Below are positions 59,988 to 64,000 of a stretch of 64,000 bases of DNA, piece after piece. This DNA comes from Wenzhouxiangella sp. AB-CW3 (lineage in GTDB: Bacteria; Pseudomonadota; Gammaproteobacteria; Xanthomonadales; Wenzhouxiangellaceae): NCBI RefSeq assembly GCF_014725735.1, contig NZ_CP061368.1, positions 207,001 through 271,000 on the forward strand, in the 5' to 3' direction. The first letter of the stretch is position 1, and the number at the start of each line of letters is the position of its first letter. A model generated the notes under the pieces. The model made no database searches and was not told the DNA's origin. It saw only the letters and a list, made by a program, of their open reading frames with translations. A program made the position numbers and the translations under genes.

Positions 59988-62177
59988 TCAGCGCACCGTG
60001 ATCGTCACCATGGCCGACTGCTCCGGTCGCCACGGCAGTTCGGCGTGGACACGAAAGCGGCCCGGTTGCATCGGCAGGTGCAGCGGCTCGTCGGCCGGCA
60101 GCAGCCGGAACGGACGTCCGTCGACATGCCACAGCACCTGTGGGCCCGGCACCTCGCCGGCCAGCCGGACCGGAACGTACTGCAGGTCTTCGGGCGTGTC
60201 GGGATGACGGTAATACACGCTGCCATCGGCCGGCTCGGCGATGCGCAGCCGGGCCGGCTGGTGATCGCTGAGCGGTGGCAGTGTCACCGTTTGCGGGCTC
60301 GGGGTGCGGCGGGTCCGGTCAGCCGGCAGCCATTCACTGATGCGATGGGGGCAGTGGCCATTGCCGGTCGGCTGCGCGCACAGGCTGACCTGTTCATGAC
60401 CGGGCGGCCTGGGGAAGGCGCTGGCATGCCGGCCCTCGCTTCCATGCAGCTCCAGCAGGGCCGCCTGCACCAGCTCGGCGGTGCGCAGCCCGCGCAGCTC
60501 GCGGTGCATGCCGCGCCCGTCGGGCCGGCCCATCCAGGCACCGACCAGGTAGCGCGAGCTGTAGGCCACGGTCCAGGCATCGCGCACGTCCTGGCTGGTG
60601 CCGGTCTTGACGGCCACCGGCCAGGGATATTCCAGCGCACTCATGCGCGCGAAACTGGGCAGCCGCACCATGGGGTCGGCCAGCATCTGGGTGACCTGGC
60701 GGCTGGCCACCTCGCCGATGATCTTCTGGCCGCTGACCGGCTGGTCTTCGCGCAGCCTGAGCGGCATCAGCCAGCCATCGTTGGCCAGCATGCCGTAAGC
60801 CTGGACCACGTCGCGCAGTCGCATCGGCAGGGTGCCGATGGCCAGCCCGGCGCCGTAGTGCCGCGCCGCGCGGGTGCTGTCGTGCAGGCCGGCTTCGCGC
60901 AGGAACTCGTAGCTGGCCTCCAGGCCCATCTGATGCACCAGCGACACGGCCGGCACGTTGCGTGAGTTGGCCAGGGCCTGGCGCGGCAGCAGTGGGCCCA
61001 GGTGCAGGCGGTCGGCATTGCGCACACCGGGCGCTTCCAGCGGCTCGTCCCACAGCAGGGTGTCGGCCTGGATGTCGCCGCGGTCCAGCGCCATGGCAAA
61101 CAGCAGCGGCTTGATCACCGAGCCGGGCGAGCGGGCGATGCGGCTGAAATCCATGGCCCCGGCCGAGTCGCCCCGGTAATCGGCCGAGCCGACCAGGGCG
61201 CGCACCGCCATGGTCTCGCGCTCGACCACCATCAGGGTCAGCTGTTGGGCGCCGCCCTCGTATTGCGCGTTCATCCACCCGCGCGCGGTGGCATCGAGTC
61301 GGTGCTGCAGGTCCAGGTCCAGCGTGGTGTAGACCAGGCCGCCATCCTCCGGAGCACGCTCCAGACGCTGCTGCCATTCCAGTACCCAGTGCATGGCCGC
61401 CGCCGGTCGCCGGCCGGGTGGGCGCAGCCGCAGGGCCGGCAGTTGCCGCCTGGCCAGGTCCAGGTCGGCCTGGTCGATGACCGCTTCCTGCTGCAGGTAG
61501 GCCAGAATGCGCTGGGCCCGGCGCACGGCGCGGGCGTGGCCGTCGGCGGTGAGCGGGTTGTTGCGTGCCGGCGCGCGCGGCACGGCCGAGAGCAGGGCGA
61601 TCTCGGCCCAGCTCAGGTCTTCGACGGGCTTGTCCAGATAGTAGCGGGCAGCATGGGCAATGCCGTGGCTGCCGTTGCCGTAGGGCACCAGGCGCAGATA
61701 CTGCTGCATGACCGCTTCGCGACCGTGCCGGGCCGTCATCAGGACCGCGGCCACGGCCTCGACCAGCTTGCCGCGCAGCGTGCGCGGCCGCGGGTCTTGC
61801 AGGCGCACGGTCTGCATGGCCAGCGTGGAGGCGCCGGAGCGCACGCAGCGGCAGCTCAGATTCTGTACCAGCGCCCGCACGGCCGCCAGGCCGTCCACGC
61901 CGGGGTGACGCTCGAAGCGGGCATCCTCCAGTGCCAGGGTGGCCAGCGCCACGCGCTCGGGCACCGTTTCAAGCGCCCAGTAGCCGTACTCGCCCGCCGC
62001 CGGCCCGCCGACTTCGGCCAGCCACTGGCCCTGGTGATCGAGCAGGCGATGACTGGCCGCCGGTTCGATCAGTGCCGAGCGGGGCCAGGCGGCCAGCAGC
62101 AGCCACACACAGGCCAGCAGCAGGGTCGCGCCCGGCAGCCATGCGATCCGCAGCGGCACCTGCCGGGGCCCGTTCAT
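59988..62177 (-). CDS. pbpC: Penicillin-binding protein 1C (bifunctional)
   Basis: A 729-residue class A PBP. It has an N-terminal membrane anchor and a glycosyltransferase domain with the catalytic Glu in LEDARFERHPGVDGLAA, then GASTLAMQTVRL, and AVLMTARHGREAVMQQYLRLVPYGNGSHGIAHAARYY. The transpeptidase domain has S-V-I-K (SPGSVIKPLLF), SRN and VKTGTSQD. A C-terminal BiPBP_C domain of about 90 residues follows (LRIAEPADGSVYYRHPD). Its start overlaps by one base with the stop of the alpha-2-macroglobulin gene, the standard pairing in which the macroglobulin protects the cell where the PBP repairs murein. Confidence 0.95.
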   Translation of the reverse strand: MNGPRQVPLRIAWLPGATLLLACVWLLLAAWPRSALIEPAASHRLLDHQGQWLAEVGGPAAGEYGYWALETVPERVALATLALEDARFERHPGVDGLAAVRALVQNLSCRCVRSGASTLAMQTVRLQDPRPRTLRGKLVEAVAAVLMTARHGREAVMQQYLRLVPYGNGSHGIAHAARYYLDKPVEDLSWAEIALLSAVPRAPARNNPLTADGHARAVRRAQRILAYLQQEAVIDQADLDLARRQLPALRLRPPGRRPAAAMHWVLEWQQRLERAPEDGGLVYTTLDLDLQHRLDATARGWMNAQYEGGAQQLTLMVVERETMAVRALVGSADYRGDSAGAMDFSRIARSPGSVIKPLLFAMALDRGDIQADTLLWDEPLEAPGVRNADRLHLGPLLPRQALANSRNVPAVSLVHQMGLEASYEFLREAGLHDSTRAARHYGAGLAIGTLPMRLRDVVQAYGMLANDGWLMPLRLREDQPVSGQKIIGEVASRQVTQMLADPMVRLPSFARMSALEYPWPVAVKTGTSQDVRDAWTVAYSSRYLVGAWMGRPDGRGMHRELRGLRTAELVQAALLELHGSEGRHASAFPRPPGHEQVSLCAQPTGNGHCPHRISEWLPADRTRRTPSPQTVTLPPLSDHQPARLRIAEPADGSVYYRHPDTPEDLQYVPVRLAGEVPGPQVLWHVDGRPFRLLPADEPLHLPMQPGRFRVHAELPWRPEQSAMVTITVR

Positions 62178-64000
62178 CAGTCGCTGCCCGGGCGTGCTAT
62201 GCGCACGGTCGCGCCATGGCTGTGGCCGCGCACGTCGGGTTGGTACATCAGTTCGGCATGGGCCGGGGGCAGCGAGTAGCGCCCCGGGAACTGGGCCCGT
62301 GCCCGGAAGGCAAAGTGGTGACTGCCGGCCGGCAGTTGGTCGAAGTAGTACACCACCTCGTGGTCACGCCAGGCGACAAAGTCGGGCTCGAGGCTGTCGG
62401 GCCGGCTGGGTGTCGATTCCGGGGGCGCGGTATCCAGGCTGGGGTTGAGCAGTTCCATGCCGGCTGCCAGCGGCAGGCTGATGGCCACGTGATGGCGCTG
62501 CAGCGGGCTGATCACGGTCAGGCGCTGTTCGATGACTTCGCCGACCGACCAGTCGATGTCCTGCCCGGCCTCCTCCAGGTGCTGTTCACGTTCAGGCTGT
62601 TCGTGCTCGGGGTCGATACGCACCAGCGTGCGTTCCAGCACCAGGCCACGTGCCTGGGCCTCGGCGTGGCTGCCCGGGGGTTCCGGCACATAGATCATCT
62701 GCTGCATGGCCGCTCCCTGGCCCTGGTCCAGGCGCAGGTGGTGGTCCTGTTCGCCGGATATCGCGTGGCGCAGCAATGGCGTGTCCACCGACAGGGTGTC
62801 ATCGTCTAGTTGCCAGTCCAGGTACTCATCGGCTTCAAGCGGCCGTTGCATTTCCCCAACCAGGGCCATGATGGCTTCGGCATTGGCATTGCTGTGGCCC
62901 CAGCCGTTCTCGTCGCCCAATCGCAGCAGTACGTCCACCAGGGTCTGCTCACGCCGGCCCTGTTCGGGTACTTCCCGCAGCGCGCGCAGCATGCGGGCGA
63001 TGACGCGGGTTTCCGACGGCAGAATCATGGGCGAGGCCGGCGACGGGCCCTGACGCAGTCCCGTGTACACGGGTTCGCCATCGCGCAACTGGAAGATCAG
63101 GCCGGCGTGCAGGCTGTCGGCCAGTTGGCCCAGCAGGACCGCCCCCGGGCTGCTGCCGGAGGCCAGGGCCAGGGTGACCTCGGCCATGGCTTCGAGCGAC
63201 AGGAACTGGCGTCGGCGCGCCAGCTCGGCGGCGTAGCCGGCATCCAGTTCGTCGTCGGCGGCCAGTGCGGTCAGCGCCATGGTGCGTTCGGTGTAGCGGC
63301 TGTAGAAGTAGGAATTGCGCCCTCGCAGGCTGGCCCTGAGGGCACGGTGCAGGCCATTGCGCAGTGATGCCGGTATCTCGAAGTCCTGTGCTTCGGCCTC
63401 GACCACCAGGTGCAGCGCCCAGGAGGTGACCGGCACATGGCTGCGCGATGACTGCGGCCACAGGCCGATGCTGCCATCGGAGCGCTGGACATCGACCAGG
63501 TAGTCAAGGGTCGAGGCCACGTGATGGTCGATCAGCTCGGTGCCTGACTGGGGGTAGAGCAGTTCGATCAGCGCTCGTGCCGCCAGCAGGCCGCGGGCGC
63601 GGCTGATGCGCTGCTCGGCGCCGGCATGCGGATAGGTCAGCAACTGATTGAGCGCGGCGGAAACCTGCAGGCTGCCCGAACGCGGGCTGAGCAGCAGGCT
63701 GCGCTCCAGGCTGCCGGTGCGCACCGGCTCGGCCGGGCCGGGCAGTTCGTGGGCGCGCTGATCATCATCGAATGGCAGCAGCAGGCGGTCGTTCAGGGCG
63801 CGCCGGTCGGGCAGCACGGGCAGATCGACGGCAAATGCATCGCCGACGCCATCGCTGTCGCGCTCTACGCCGATGGTGACCCGGGCGCGGGGCGTTTCAA
63901 GCTGCTCGGACGAGTGGTCTTCGGGCAAGGGCACGTACACCGGAAAGTCCAGCCGCTTGCTGCCGCTCTCGGACCACTCGAACGGTCGGCTGGTCTCGCC
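62177..64000 (-). CDS. Bacterial alpha-2-macroglobulin, C-terminal part (runs off window)
   Basis: The minus-strand frame is open to base 64000, so the 608 codons seen are the C-terminal third of a YfhM/BamG-like periplasmic alpha-2-macroglobulin. Visible are the helical thioester domain (repeats such as SRARGLLAARALIELLYPQ, QRSDGSIGLWPQSSRSHVPVTSWALHLVVEA, GWGHSNANAEAIMALV) and a C-terminal receptor-binding-like beta domain ending in RSYSLPPAHAELMYQPDVRG-type wording near ARAQFPGRYSLPPAHAELMY. At the thioester position the sequence is YPHAGAEQ where CxEQ is expected, so the reactive Cys is missing. It is coupled to pbpC and should trap proteases by shape only. Confidence 0.9.
   Translation of the reverse strand, partial: GETSRPFEWSESGSKRLDFPVYVPLPEDHSSEQLETPRARVTIGVERDSDGVGDAFAVDLPVLPDRRALNDRLLLPFDDDQRAHELPGPAEPVRTGSLERSLLLSPRSGSLQVSAALNQLLTYPHAGAEQRISRARGLLAARALIELLYPQSGTELIDHHVASTLDYLVDVQRSDGSIGLWPQSSRSHVPVTSWALHLVVEAEAQDFEIPASLRNGLHRALRASLRGRNSYFYSRYTERTMALTALAADDELDAGYAAELARRRQFLSLEAMAEVTLALASGSSPGAVLLGQLADSLHAGLIFQLRDGEPVYTGLRQGPSPASPMILPSETRVIARMLRALREVPEQGRREQTLVDVLLRLGDENGWGHSNANAEAIMALVGEMQRPLEADEYLDWQLDDDTLSVDTPLLRHAISGEQDHHLRLDQGQGAAMQQMIYVPEPPGSHAEAQARGLVLERTLVRIDPEHEQPEREQHLEEAGQDIDWSVGEVIEQRLTVISPLQRHHVAISLPLAAGMELLNPSLDTAPPESTPSRPDSLEPDFVAWRDHEVVYYFDQLPAGSHHFAFRARAQFPGRYSLPPAHAELMYQPDVRGHSHGATVRIARPGSD

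Overview
The window is GC-rich, tightly packed bacterial DNA with many 1-14 bp gene overlaps. It carries a Gram-negative envelope and cell-shape gene set (mreBCD, PBP2, rodA, mltB, rlpA, dacA, ybeD, lipB, prc, priA), type IV minor pilins with pilY1, and TolC/HlyD-type export parts. Gene content and REP-like intergenic repeats suggest a gammaproteobacterium near the Xanthomonadales/Wenzhouxiangellaceae/Chromatiales. That placement is inference; no rRNA is present.

Layout. 1-8.5 kb (all minus): the 5' part of a PLD-like/helicase gene that leaves the window, a decayed stretch, a DUF1611 (DgcN-like) plus PLP racemase-like operon with a tiny third ORF, a diguanylate cyclase, a LytS/LytTR-type two-component pair, and a serine beta-lactamase-fold hydrolase. 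8.6-10.8 kb: a Na/Pi cotransporter and PhoU-like protein behind a possible Pho box, then a 30-codon epimerase fragment. 10.9-20.2 kb: an unknown membrane protein, a Uma2 nuclease-like gene, and a complete type I Wadjet defence system (jetA, jetB, jetC, jetD). A FitAB/VapBC-type toxin-antitoxin pair sits on the opposite strand between jetC and jetD. 20.3-22.4 kb: an S9 peptidase.

22.5-32.2 kb is a class II lanthipeptide cluster in two divergent arms. The plus arm encodes a double-glycine precursor and a LanM synthetase. The minus arm encodes two HlyD-like adaptors, a C39-peptidase ABC exporter, a gluconate-2-dehydrogenase-subunit-3-like protein and a GMC oxidoreductase, joined by overlaps or a 13-bp gap. 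The divergent control region holds two sigma70-like promoters, a direct repeat with 33-bp spacing, and a structured precursor mRNA leader of about 330 nt that ends in a terminator-like hairpin. This is the most distinctive part of the window.

32.3-38.5 kb: a secreted DUF305-LVIVD fusion, a lipoprotein, a 948-residue protein with protein-kinase motifs, and tRNA-Ala(CGC). 38.8-44.9 kb: fimT-pilV-pilW-pilX-pilY1. 44.9-64 kb: a PfkB sugar kinase, then the elongasome, peptidoglycan, lipoate, protease and primosome run, and finally pbpC with an alpha-2-macroglobulin gene that leaves the window. That alpha-2-macroglobulin appears to have lost its thioester cysteine.
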